From the NCBI GenBank assembly GCA_036522155.1, contig DATDGI010000041.1, positions 1 through 14,266 of the forward strand: 14,266 bases of DNA. The letters run 5' to 3'. Source of the DNA: UBA9676 sp036522155 (GTDB taxonomy: Bacteria > Actinomycetota > Actinomycetes > Streptosporangiales > Streptosporangiaceae). Positions 7,480-13,895 of this stretch are shown in pieces. A model generated the notes under the pieces. The model was not told the DNA's origin. It did not search any database and saw nothing but the letters and a program-made list of their open reading frames with translations. Numbering within the stretch: the stretch's first letter is position 1; each line of letters opens with the position of its first letter. A program made the position numbers and the translations under genes.

Positions 7480-7570
7480 GGGTCCTCCTCGCAGCGTCGG
7501 CGACCGGTCCGGCTATTGTCCGCGATCCCAGATATTTGATCATCTCAGTCACTGGCGGGGACGGGGGAGG

Positions 7571-7608
7571 ACCCAGCGGGTGACCGTCGGTTGACCTTCC
7601 CGCTGGGT
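7571..7608. repeat. Perfect 10-bp inverted repeat
   Basis: ACCCAGCGGG (7571-7580) is matched exactly by CCCGCTGGGT (7599-7608) with an 18-base gap. The right arm lies inside the MerR-type spacer dyad. It could be an additional operator half-site or an RNA hairpin overlapping the promoter. Confidence 0.6.
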
Positions 7609-7621
7609 GAAGCCGCACAGT
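7591..7621 (+). promoter_or_regulatory. MerR-family promoter/operator
   Basis: TTGACC (7591-7596) is a good -35. It is followed at an over-long 19-base spacing by CACAGT (7616-7621) as a weak -10. Between them lies an imperfect dyad, CTTC (7596-7599) with GAAG (7609-7612), around a GC centre. Long-spaced promoters with a dyad in the spacer are the established target of MerR regulators, which here would autoregulate. The gene it drives is the truncated MerR at 7662. Confidence 0.6.
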
Positions 7622-7661
7622 GGTGGCACCGGGCGCGGGTGCCCGGGACGAGGAGCCATCC

Positions 7662-7802
7662 ATGGAAGTGCTGAGCATCGGCGAGTTCGCGCGGCTGTCC
7701 AGGCTGTCGCCCCGCGCGCTGCGGCTGTACGACGAGCTGGGGCTGCTCCCGCCGGCCCGGGTGGACCCGGCTGACCGGCCTACCCCTGGCCCGCCAGGCT
7801 GA
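7662..7802 (+). pseudogene. Truncated MerR-family regulator (HTH remnant)
   Basis: ATG at 7662, with GAGGAG upstream, opens a clear MerR winged-helix start: SIGEFARLSRLSPRALRLYD followed by ELGLLPPARVDPA. Where intact members continue with GYRxY and the rest of the wing, this reading frame switches after VDPA to DRPTPGPPG and stops, giving only 46 residues. The second half of the DNA-binding domain, the dimerisation helix and any effector domain are missing. The break falls beside the end of the convergent gene, whose last 23 bases it overlaps, so a deletion probably joined the two. The MerR-type promoter upstream survives. A frame open upstream to 7620 lacks a better start. It is almost surely non-functional as a regulator unless the fragment acts as a competitor. 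Confidence 0.82.
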
Positions 7803-8868
7803 CGTGGTAGACAGCGGCCTGGAAGGTGCCGGACTGGTCGGGCGGCAGCCCGGTGAACCAGACAAGTACATAACGGCCGTGCGCCGGGCTGCTCAGATGC
7901 AGCCGGACCACCCCGCCCGGGCCGGCTGACTGGGCGACGGTCCGCGTGCCGGACAGGGCCGGTGTGTTGCCGATGCGGAGCTGGAAGCTCGCGCCAGGGG
8001 CGGGGCCGAGGGTGATCTGGGCGGCGGTGATCGTGACCGGTCGGCCCATGTCCAGCAGCAGGCCGGTGCCCAGGTACAGGCCCCCGAAGCTGGCGCTGGT
8101 GTACCAGTCGGTGTGCCAGCCGCCTCCGCCGTTCGCGCCGCCTCCGCCGTTCCCGCCCAGCACGAGCGGCGCGAGCTGGGGGTTGTCGCCGCCGTTGGGA
8201 CCGAACGCGGTGGCGCTGACCGGGATCAGCTGGGCTGGCGCCGGGGTGGGTGCGGCCGGTGACTGGCTGTTCCTGGCGGCTGAGCCCAGCCGGTGGTGAT
8301 GGGCCCGGCCAGCGTGGCCGACGGGGGCCGCGTGCTTCCCGGCCGCGGACGGGCTTACCGTCACGTGCTGCGAGCGCGAGACGAACAGGTACACCCCGAA
8401 GCCGAACACCACGACCAGGGCCACCCCGAGCACGGCGGTCCAGTTCAGCCGCCGGGACGACGCGTGAGCCTGCGCGGCCAGCCTGCGCGGCGCGCGCATC
8501 TGCGCCGCGCGCCGCACCGCCGCGCCGGCCGAGACCGCCACTCCCGAGATGGCGGACAGGTCCGGCCCGCGCGGGCGTGGCTCCCTGGCCGAGGCGTCAA
8601 GCAGCTCGTCCAGGCTCACCGTCGCGAACGCGCCCGGCGCCCGGTAGACCTCGTCGTACTCGCTGATCAGCGGCTCGGAGTCGGTCCCGACGACCTTGGC
8701 GATGCTGCGGATGTGCCCGCGGGCGTAGAAGTCACCGCCGCAGGGGGAGTAGTCGTCGTCCTCGATGGCGCGGATGATCGTCTGCCGGATGCGGGTCTGC
8801 TGGCTGACCTGGGCGACGGTGAGACCAGCCTGGCGGCGCGCTTCCGCGAGGGTTTCACCGATGGGCAC
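7780..8868 (-). CDS. HTH / transmembrane / discoidin-like protein (RodZ-like architecture)
   Basis: This is a 362-residue single-pass membrane protein. Residues about 4-66 form an N-terminal helix-turn-helix of the RodZ (HTH_25) type (GETLAEARRQAGLTVAQVS, then the YARGHIRSIAK stretch). A basic Ala/Arg linker leads to one transmembrane helix (about 143-165), then a Ser/Ala/Pro/His-rich external spacer, a Gly-Asn-rich run (about 238-250) and a C-terminal beta-rich domain (about 250-360). That domain resembles the F5/8 type C/discoidin-like ectodomains seen on actinomycete envelope proteins, with LLLDMGRPVTITAAQI and RYVLVWFTGLPPD. The HTH would be cytoplasmic and the beta domain outside. GTG at 8868 was chosen because GGAGGC lies five bases upstream and the HTH begins right there; extending to 8901 adds residues with no ribosome site. 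A role in cell shape or envelope sensing is plausible but unproven. Confidence 0.83.
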   Translation of the reverse strand: MPIGETLAEARRQAGLTVAQVSQQTRIRQTIIRAIEDDDYSPCGGDFYARGHIRSIAKVVGTDSEPLISEYDEVYRAPGAFATVSLDELLDASAREPRPRGPDLSAISGVAVSAGAAVRRAAQMRAPRRLAAQAHASSRRLNWTAVLGVALVVVFGFGVYLFVSRSQHVTVSPSAAGKHAAPVGHAGRAHHHRLGSAARNSQSPAAPTPAPAQLIPVSATAFGPNGGDNPQLAPLVLGGNGGGGANGGGGWHTDWYTSASFGGLYLGTGLLLDMGRPVTITAAQITLGPAPGASFQLRIGNTPALSGTRTVAQSAGPGGVVRLHLSSPAHGRYVLVWFTGLPPDQSGTFQAAVYHVSLAGQG

Positions 8869-8908
8869 GGTGCGCCTCCACTGCTTTGCCGCACCGTGCA
8901 CCGCTCCC

Positions 8909-8930
8909 GACCGCGGCGCGCGGGGCGGTC
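8909..8930 (-). terminator. Hairpin between the PaaX and HTH genes
   Basis: GACCGC (8909-8914) pairs with GCGGTC (8925-8930) around a 10-base GC loop in the 135-base gap between two minus-strand genes. There is no T-run, so terminator use is uncertain. The gap makes separate transcription of the two genes likely. Confidence 0.25.
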
Positions 8931-8997
8931 TTAGTGCTTCACTGCCCCGGTGCCTGCGGCGGAACCATCATCCTCACCTACGATTCGGGTGGGCGCC

Positions 8998-9034
8998 GGC
9001 GGGTCAGGCCGGTGCCGGGCGGGTCAGGCCGGTG
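8998..9034. repeat. 17-bp direct repeat across the 3' end of the PaaX gene
   Basis: GGCGGGTCAGGCCGGTG occurs at 8998-9014 and 9018-9034, a 20-bp period. One copy lies within the last codons of the PaaX-like gene and the other spans its stop codon and the bases beyond, as expected from a small slippage duplication. Confidence 0.7.
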
Positions 9035-9840
9035 AGGTAGCCGATGATGGCCGGGTAGAACGCGCGGAAGGCACGTTCGAGGGCGCCGCCTAGCTGGTCG
9101 CCGGGCCAGCCGGCGGGCAGCAGGTCAGTGGGCAGGTCCGGGTCGTCGGCGCTGGCGTGGTAGATCGGCAGCGTCGCCTCGGCCAGGGCACGGAACGCGG
9201 CGGCGCCGGGCCGGTGCTGTCCTGCCTGGCCGGTCAGGGTGTGTGCCTGGTCCAGGACGGCCCGGTACCGGTCCGCGAGCGCGTCCAGGTGCCACAGCCG
9301 CGCCGCGACCTCGCGGCTGTCGGCGGCGTCCAGCCTGAGCTCGATCCGCAGCAGCTGACCGCCGGCCGGTTGCTCGGGCAGCAGTTCGGCCAGCTCCGCC
9401 CAGCGGTCGGTGGTCGCCACCAGCAGGCCGGGGCGCAGCGTGGCGTAACCAAGCAGGTGCGCCGTGTGCCGCAGCCGGTCCCGGTAGGCCCGTGCGTCCT
9501 CCGGGATCTCGTACAGGACCCCGCTGAAGAATCCCGTCCATTCCGGCCGGTGCCCGCGCAGCTGGGCTTCGATCCTGGCCTGCGCCGCGAGGATGGCAGG
9601 AGCCAGGCGGTACCTCGCCTCCCGGCCGGTGCGCTCGGAGTCGAGCCAGCCTTCCCGGCGCATCCGCAGCAGCAGCGACCTGGCTGCCGCCTCCGACAGA
9701 CCCAGGTCGGCCAGCAGCCTGAGCAGGACCCGGCCAGCCAGCTGCCCGCCGGGAAGCTCACCCCCCGCTGGCACCGCAGCGGCGCCGAAAGCGAAGAAGA
9801 CCATACTCATGCGGGGACTCAGGTCGCTGATCCCGTTCAC
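9004..9840 (-). CDS. PaaX-family transcriptional repressor
   Basis: This 278-residue regulator has PaaX-like architecture. An N-terminal winged HTH (about 25-80, with LADLGLSEAAARSLLLRMRREGWL) is followed by a middle ferredoxin-like domain (about 100-160) and a C-terminal helical domain (about 180-270) with DLPTDLLPAGWPGDQ (about 235-249), a family hallmark (LP..LLP..WPG). PaaX proteins repress catabolic genes, classically phenylacetate, and respond to acyl-CoA-type ligands; no such genes are nearby, so its ligand is unknown. It is divergent from the VC0807-like membrane gene and shares a 56-base promoter gap with an inverted repeat, so it probably controls itself and that gene. GTG at 9840 keeps the family's SPRSMVF-like beginning (here SPRMSMVFF); ATG at 9810 is the alternative. 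Confidence 0.87.
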   Translation of the reverse strand: MNGISDLSPRMSMVFFAFGAAAVPAGGELPGGQLAGRVLLRLLADLGLSEAAARSLLLRMRREGWLDSERTGREARYRLAPAILAAQARIEAQLRGHRPEWTGFFSGVLYEIPEDARAYRDRLRHTAHLLGYATLRPGLLVATTDRWAELAELLPEQPAGGQLLRIELRLDAADSREVAARLWHLDALADRYRAVLDQAHTLTGQAGQHRPGAAAFRALAEATLPIYHASADDPDLPTDLLPAGWPGDQLGGALERAFRAFYPAIIGYLTGLTRPAPA

Positions 9841-9853
9841 CCACAGCGCCCAA

Positions 9854-9899
9854 CATAGTGCATTTTTATCTCCGGTCGTATGCTATCATGCACAGTATG
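9854..9899. promoter_or_regulatory. Divergent promoter and inverted-repeat operator
   Basis: CATAGTGCAT (9854-9863) and ATGCACAGTATG (9888-9899) are inverted copies differing by a two-base insertion, with GTGCAT/ATGCAC matching perfectly. Plus-strand TATCAT (9884-9889) is a -10 that would start transcription at or next to the ATG at 9897. Minus-strand TATGTT, reading AACATA at 9852-9857 on the plus strand, is a -10 candidate for the PaaX gene. The right arm covers the membrane gene's start codon. This is the likely PaaX-type repressor site. Confidence 0.5.
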
Positions 9900-10604
9900 A
9901 GTGTACCCGAGCCTGCAGCGCGAGCGACGCCGGACGGCCGTGGCCGCCTGCTGTCGCTGGCATCGATTGCCGTCTTCGACATCGCCGGGCCGCTCGTGGC
10001 CTACTCGCTGCTGCGGTCGCACGGGGAGAGCGAGGTGACCGCGCTGGTGCTCAGCGGTGTGTTCCCTGCCTTCGGGGTAGCCCTGGGGATCGTCCGCCGC
10101 CGCCGCGTCGATGCCATCGGCGTCCTTGTCCTGCTGGGCATCGCCGTCGGCACCATCCTCGGGCTGGTCAGCGGCAGCGCCCGGCTCGTCCTGATCGAGG
10201 GATCGGTGCCGACGGGGGTTTTCGGTCTCGTCTGCCTGGGCTCGCTGTGGACCAGCCGCCCGCTGATGTACCGCTTCGCGCTGGAGTTCTTCGGGCCGGA
10301 CACGCCCAAGGGACGCGACTTCGCCGACCGCTGGCAGTACCACAGCTTCCGGCATACCTTCCGGGTCATCACCGCCGTTTGGGGACTGGCCTACCTGGCC
10401 GAGGCGGCGGCCCGGGTGGTCATCATCGAGACCACCTCGACGGGCACGGCCCTGGCGATCTCCAAGGTGATGCCCTTCGCGGTGGCCGGCGTGCTGGTGG
10501 CCTGGATGCTCGTCTACGGCCAGCACGCCAAGCGCAAGGGTGAGCGCCTGGCGGCGGCGAACCGCGCCGCCTACAGCGAGGCGCCACCCGCCACGCCCGG
10601 CTGA
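9897..10604 (+). CDS. VC0807-like integral membrane protein
   Basis: This is a 235-residue membrane protein with five or six hydrophobic segments (about 18-38, 47-65, 72-91, 103-119, 155-176, 188-207). It resembles the uncharacterised VC0807 family: a conserved-looking first helix with DIAGPLVAYSLLR, then IVRRRRVDAIG between helices 2 and 3, and a TGVFGLVCLGSL helix. A basic loop (about 125-150, including HSFRHTFR) and an Arg/Lys-rich tail are probably cytoplasmic. Function is unknown; no transporter signature is seen. ATG at 9897 has no ribosome site, and a -10 just upstream predicts a leaderless mRNA, common in actinomycetes; ATG at 9888 and GTG at 9858 are in-frame alternatives. Its divergent neighbour is a PaaX-like repressor that likely controls it. 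Confidence 0.8.
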   Translation: MSVPEPAARATPDGRGRLLSLASIAVFDIAGPLVAYSLLRSHGESEVTALVLSGVFPAFGVALGIVRRRRVDAIGVLVLLGIAVGTILGLVSGSARLVLIEGSVPTGVFGLVCLGSLWTSRPLMYRFALEFFGPDTPKGRDFADRWQYHSFRHTFRVITAVWGLAYLAEAAARVVIIETTSTGTALAISKVMPFAVAGVLVAWMLVYGQHAKRKGERLAAANRAAYSEAPPATPG

Positions 10605-10611
10605 ACCCACT

Positions 10612-10626
10612 AGGCGGGCACCGCCT
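10612..10626 (+). terminator. Hairpin after the VC0807-like gene
   Basis: AGGCGG, loop GCA, CCGCCT forms a perfect 6-bp stem eight bases after the stop codon. It is well placed for termination or mRNA 3' protection, but there is no T-run. Confidence 0.35.
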
Positions 10627-10730
10627 GTCCCCGGCTCCTCCGGGTTCACGGCTTGGGATCGCCGTGTGCACCGTGCCTCCGTCTGGCGCGTCTGCATATA
10701 CGCGGTCATAATCGGGCCTTGGGGGAGTTA

Positions 10731-10823
10731 ATGACGCGGAGCCTGCCGGCGCCCCGGCGCCTCGTTTGGCCTGCGGTCCACCATGCCCCGCCGCCATGCC
10801 CCGCCGCGATGGAGCCGCGGTGA
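10731..10823 (+). CDS. Candidate leader peptide overlapping the kinase start
   Basis: ATG at 10731 follows a strong GGGGGAG ribosome site and opens a 30-codon frame (starting MTRSLPAPRRLVW, ending AAMEPR). Its TGA at 10821-10823 overlaps the kinase GTG at 10820-10822 in a GTGA arrangement, the classic form of translational coupling. The peptide is Pro/Ala/Arg-rich with His-His near the middle and has no recognisable domain or membrane helix. It contains a 13-bp tandem duplication. It may be a regulatory leader rather than a functional protein, or chance: in GC-rich DNA short open frames are common, and only the ribosome site and overlap argue for it. Confidence 0.38.
   Translation: MTRSLPAPRRLVWPAVHHAPPPCPAAMEPR
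10781..10806 (+). repeat. 13-bp tandem repeat, two copies, before the kinase start
   Basis: CCATGCCCCGCCG is repeated exactly at 10781-10793 and 10794-10806, 14 bases before the chosen kinase GTG. As 13 is not a multiple of three, copy-number change would shift the leader frame relative to the kinase. Confidence 0.85.
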
Positions 10824-12928
10824 GTGAGGAAGCGCCCCCGGCCGCAGCCGCCAAACCGGCGCCGTCCCGGGCCAAGGGTGCCCGTCCGCGCACAGCCCGG
10901 GTGCAGGCTGACGCGGCGGGCGAGAGCGAGTCTCCTGCGGCGGCTGCTAAGCCAGCCAGAGCCTCCCGGCCGCGCACGGCCCGGGTGCAGGCCGATGGGA
11001 AGGGTGACGCGGACTCCAAGCCAGGGGGCTCCAAGCCGGCGTCCCGGGCCCGGGCTTCGCGCCCGCGCACCGCCCGGGTGCAGGCGGAGGCGAAGGGTGA
11101 GGCGGAATCCCCGGCCGCAGCCGCTAAGCCGGCCCGGCGCCCGGCCAGGCCGTCCCGCCCGCTGGCCGGGGCCAGCCAGGCCACGGGGGAGGCGGCCGCG
11201 CCGCCGGGCCTGGCCGGCCCCGGTGGTGAGATCGCTGGATACCAGATCGAGGCGCAGATCGGTGAGGGCGGCATGGCGGTTGTCTACCGCGCCAGCGATG
11301 AGCGCCTGGGCCGCCGGGTGGCGCTCAAGTTGCTGGCCCCCTCAACGGCCTCGGATACCGAGTTCCGGAACCGGTTCATCCGCGAGTCACGCGCCGCGGC
11401 CGCCGTCGACCACCCGAACATCATCCCGATCTACGAGGCGGGAGACGCCGGCGGCGTCCTGTTCATCGCCATGCGTTATGTGCAGGGCGGTGACGCCGGG
11501 ACCCGGCTGGAACAGGCTGGCCCGCTGCCTGCCCGGCAGGTGTGGGACATCGTCAGCCAGGTCGCGGAGGCGCTCGACGCGGCCCATGCCCGCGGCCTGA
11601 TCCACCGCGACGTCAAGCCAGCGAACATGCTGCTCGACGCGCCGGCCGGGGGATCCGCGTCCGCCGCCCAGCACGAGCACGTGTACCTGTCTGACTTCGG
11701 GATCAGCAAGCAGGCACTGTCGTCCAAGACCCTGACCGCGACCGGGCAGTTCGTCGGCACCCTCGACTACATCGCGCCCGAGCAGATCGAGGGGCACCAC
11801 ATCGACGGCCGCGCTGATCAGTACTCCCTGGGCTGTGCTGCCTTCGAGTTGCTCGGCGGGGAACCGCCCTTCCGCCGTGGGCGCGGGCTCGCCCTGATCA
11901 ACGCCCACCTGTCGGAACCGCCGCCATCACTGACCGCCCAGCGGCCGGACCTGCCCGCCGCAGTGGACGGCGTGCTGGCCACCGCCATGGCCAAGTCGGT
12001 GGACGAGCGTTACGCCACCTGCGCACAGTTCGCCGCGGAGCTGGGCCGGGCACTCGGCGTGCTGCCCGGCGAGGCCCGGCCTCCCGGCCCGGATCACCAT
12101 CCGGCCACCGAGTCGGTTCAGCAGCCAGCCACCTTGTCGGTCCAGCAGCCAGCCACCGTGCCGCCCGCCCCGGTGCCGGCCCCGGCCGCGAGCCCTGGGC
12201 CATATGTCCCGCCTCGCGGGCAGCAAGCCGTCCCGCCGGGGGCGGCCTGGCCGGTGAGCCCCTATGGCCCCTACGGCGGTACCCCTCCAGCCGGGCCGCC
12301 ACCGGCCCCCCGGCGGCGATCGCGGGGGCTTCGTGCCGGCCTGATCACCGTGGCCGTCGCCGTGGCGGTGGCCGCCGGTGCCGCGGTCGCGGTCCTCGTG
12401 ATGCATCATGGCCGGTTCAGCGCCTCGCCCCCGCCTTCCCCCGCACCGGCGACGGGGTCACCAACACCGGCGCGGTCGGCGGCACCGCCACCGTCACCCA
12501 GGGCAGAGGCGCTCGCGGTCAGCAACCTGCTGGCCTCCGGTGGCAGTAGCAGCACCACGCTGACGTATGCCGCAGACAACGTCCAGTCGTGCACCAACCT
12601 GAACCGCAGTGTGCGGCAGATCCAGAAGGTCCGCGACCAGCGCCAGGCGGAATACGAGCAGGCCCAGAAACTGTCCACCGGTGCGCTGGCCAACGGCAGC
12701 CAGCTCAAGGCCGACCTGGTCCAGTCCCTGCTGGACTCGCTCAATGCTGACAACGACTACCTGTCCTGGGCGCAGGCGCAGGCCGCCAGCTGCCAGCCCG
12801 GGAGCCAGTCGGGCGCGGCGCTCGCCGCTGACCAGCAGGCGGTGCGGGACAAGACCAGGTTCATCCAGCTGTGGAACGTGATCGCGGCGCAGTACGGCCT
12901 GGCGCCGGCCACGGTGGGCAGTATTTAG
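10820..12928 (+). CDS. Transmembrane Ser/Thr protein kinase with N-terminal basic repeats
   Basis: This 702-residue PknB-type kinase senses outside signals and phosphorylates Ser/Thr on cytoplasmic proteins. Residues 1-135 are a basic Ala/Pro/Lys/Arg extension with three copies of RPRTARVQA. The kinase domain (about 140-417) has all key parts: IGEGGMA glycine loop (147-153), Lys170 in VALK, HRDVKPAN (from 262), DFG (292-294), a Thr-bearing activation loop, and GTLDYIAPEQ. A Pro-rich linker with SVQQPAT twice leads to one transmembrane helix (about 505-528). The external part is a Pro/Ser stalk and an alpha-helical domain (about 563-702) with two Cys (591, 658) likely forming a disulfide; there are no PASTA repeats. 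GTG at 10820 was chosen for GGAG five bases before it and its overlap with the leader frame; ATG 10797 and TTG 10766 are alternatives. Confidence 0.93.
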   Translation: MSEEAPPAAAAKPAPSRAKGARPRTARVQADAAGESESPAAAAKPARASRPRTARVQADGKGDADSKPGGSKPASRARASRPRTARVQAEAKGEAESPAAAAKPARRPARPSRPLAGASQATGEAAAPPGLAGPGGEIAGYQIEAQIGEGGMAVVYRASDERLGRRVALKLLAPSTASDTEFRNRFIRESRAAAAVDHPNIIPIYEAGDAGGVLFIAMRYVQGGDAGTRLEQAGPLPARQVWDIVSQVAEALDAAHARGLIHRDVKPANMLLDAPAGGSASAAQHEHVYLSDFGISKQALSSKTLTATGQFVGTLDYIAPEQIEGHHIDGRADQYSLGCAAFELLGGEPPFRRGRGLALINAHLSEPPPSLTAQRPDLPAAVDGVLATAMAKSVDERYATCAQFAAELGRALGVLPGEARPPGPDHHPATESVQQPATLSVQQPATVPPAPVPAPAASPGPYVPPRGQQAVPPGAAWPVSPYGPYGGTPPAGPPPAPRRRSRGLRAGLITVAVAVAVAAGAAVAVLVMHHGRFSASPPPSPAPATGSPTPARSAAPPPSPRAEALAVSNLLASGGSSSTTLTYAADNVQSCTNLNRSVRQIQKVRDQRQAEYEQAQKLSTGALANGSQLKADLVQSLLDSLNADNDYLSWAQAQAASCQPGSQSGAALAADQQAVRDKTRFIQLWNVIAAQYGLAPATVGSI
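10883..11086 (+). repeat. Three coding repeats of RPRTARVQA in the kinase N-terminus
   Basis: The nine-residue unit RPRTARVQA is encoded at 10883-10909, 10967-10993 and 11060-11086, i.e. periods of 84 and 93 bases. The flanks are also related: PAAAAKPA follows copies 1 and 3, and acidic AEAKGEAES-like spacers lie between. DNA copies differ at silent positions, so the duplications are not recent and the peptide has been conserved. Confidence 0.9.
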
Positions 12929-12935
12929 CCTTCAC

Positions 12936-12952
12936 GCCGGCCCGCGGCTGGC
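12936..12952. terminator. Hairpin between convergent kinase and amidase genes
   Basis: GCCGGC (12936-12941) pairs with GCTGGC (12947-12952), one G-U pair, loop CCGCG, in the 39-base gap between convergent genes. The location fits a bidirectional terminator; the lack of T-runs leaves it uncertain. Confidence 0.3.
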
Positions 12953-12967
12953 CCGCGAGCAGGCGCG

Positions 12968-13822
12968 CTAGCCGTTATGCAGAAAACGGATGATCGCCGC
13001 TTCGAACGCCGACGCCAGCTGCTTCTGGAAGAGGGTTGTCGTCAGCAGGGCGGCGTCCGTGGCGTTGCGCATGTTGCCGCATTCGATGAGGATCTTGGGG
13101 ACGCGGGTCAGGTTGAGGCCTGCCAGGTCGTCGCGGAATGTGAGGCCATTGACCCCGTCGTAATTGCTGACCGGCATCACCGTGTGGGCCAGCAGCGCCG
13201 CGCGGACGTCGTGCCCGAACCGCACCGAGGTGGCGATCACCTGATTGTTGGGCCCGTCGGCGACCGGTTCAAGCACCGTGAAACCGCGCCCGGACGCAGG
13301 CCCCCCATCGGCGTGGATGTCGATGGCCACGTTGGCGTGGCTGTGGTTGATGATCTGTGCCCGCCGGTTGACGCACGGGCCGACGCCCTGGTTGGTGGTC
13401 CGGGTCAGCACCACCTGCGCGCCGTCGCGTAGCAGGTCCGCGCGCAGGAACATGGCGACGCGGAAGTTGAACAATGCCTCGGTGTACCCCGCGTCGGTTG
13501 CGGTCCCGGTGGTGTCGCACGTCTCCGACTGGCGGCCGTTCCAGATCAGCTGGTTGATGTAGGCCGGGTCAGAGCCGTTGAGCCCGTCGTGGCCGGGGTC
13601 GATGCCAACGATCATGCCGGCCAGGGGCTTTCCTGGCTGGCTCGGCGAGGCCGTGGGTGAGCCGCCGGGGGAGTCCCCGGCGGCAGGTGTGCTGTGCTGG
13701 CTGGTGGACCGTGGGGCGTCCGGGGCGGGCGCCTGCGGTGACGGGGTGCCACCGCAACCGGCCGTCAGCCACAGGAGGCTGACGGCCACCGCCACCCCGG
13801 CTGCGTGCCCTGTGATTCTCAC
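12968..13822 (-). CDS. N-acetylmuramoyl-L-alanine amidase (Amidase_3), lipoprotein, Rv3717/Ami1-like
   Basis: This 284-residue zinc hydrolase cleaves the amide bond between N-acetylmuramic acid and L-alanine in peptidoglycan. A lipobox (LTAGC, C23) after a hydrophobic segment predicts a membrane-anchored lipoprotein on the outside, followed by a Ser/Pro/Thr-rich linker (about 25-65). The catalytic domain (about 66-284) starts AGMIVGIDPGHDG. The zinc ligands H78, E115 and H170 (in IDIHADGGP) and the catalytic E247 (in ILIECGNM) are all present, so it should be active. C102 and C150 match the disulfide-type Cys pair of mycobacterial Rv3717, whose GPCVNRRA and ADGGPASGRGF stretches it closely resembles. 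No cell-wall-binding module is seen. GTG at 13822 was chosen because it precedes the signal sequence directly; the longer frame upstream has no signal. A LexA-like box lies 60 bases upstream. Confidence 0.92.
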   Translation of the reverse strand: MRITGHAAGVAVAVSLLWLTAGCGGTPSPQAPAPDAPRSTSQHSTPAAGDSPGGSPTASPSQPGKPLAGMIVGIDPGHDGLNGSDPAYINQLIWNGRQSETCDTTGTATDAGYTEALFNFRVAMFLRADLLRDGAQVVLTRTTNQGVGPCVNRRAQIINHSHANVAIDIHADGGPASGRGFTVLEPVADGPNNQVIATSVRFGHDVRAALLAHTVMPVSNYDGVNGLTFRDDLAGLNLTRVPKILIECGNMRNATDAALLTTTLFQKQLASAFEAAIIRFLHNG

Positions 13823-13881
13823 GGTCCTGTTCCCTCGCGCGGGCCGCCACGCCGGGCAGGCACGGCACAAGACCACCTTAT

Positions 13882-13895
13882 CGAAAACATGTTCG
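13882..13895 (-). promoter_or_regulatory. Candidate LexA (SOS) box upstream of the amidase
   Basis: On the minus strand the site reads CGAACATGTTTTCG, matching the Gram-positive/actinobacterial SOS consensus CGAAC-N4-GTTCG at 9 of 10 defined positions. A -10-like TAAGGT follows on the minus strand (plus-strand 13875-13880), so the box would lie between -35 and -10 of the amidase promoter. The plus strand has a TATGAT at 13896-13901 with no clear gene after it. Confidence 0.45.

Noticed and set aside
6359..7678. Long minus-strand frame overlapping the channel-like gene in another phase
   Set aside because: Low-complexity Arg/Gly/Pro/Ala product; the real frame has a GAGGAGG-supported start and membrane helices.
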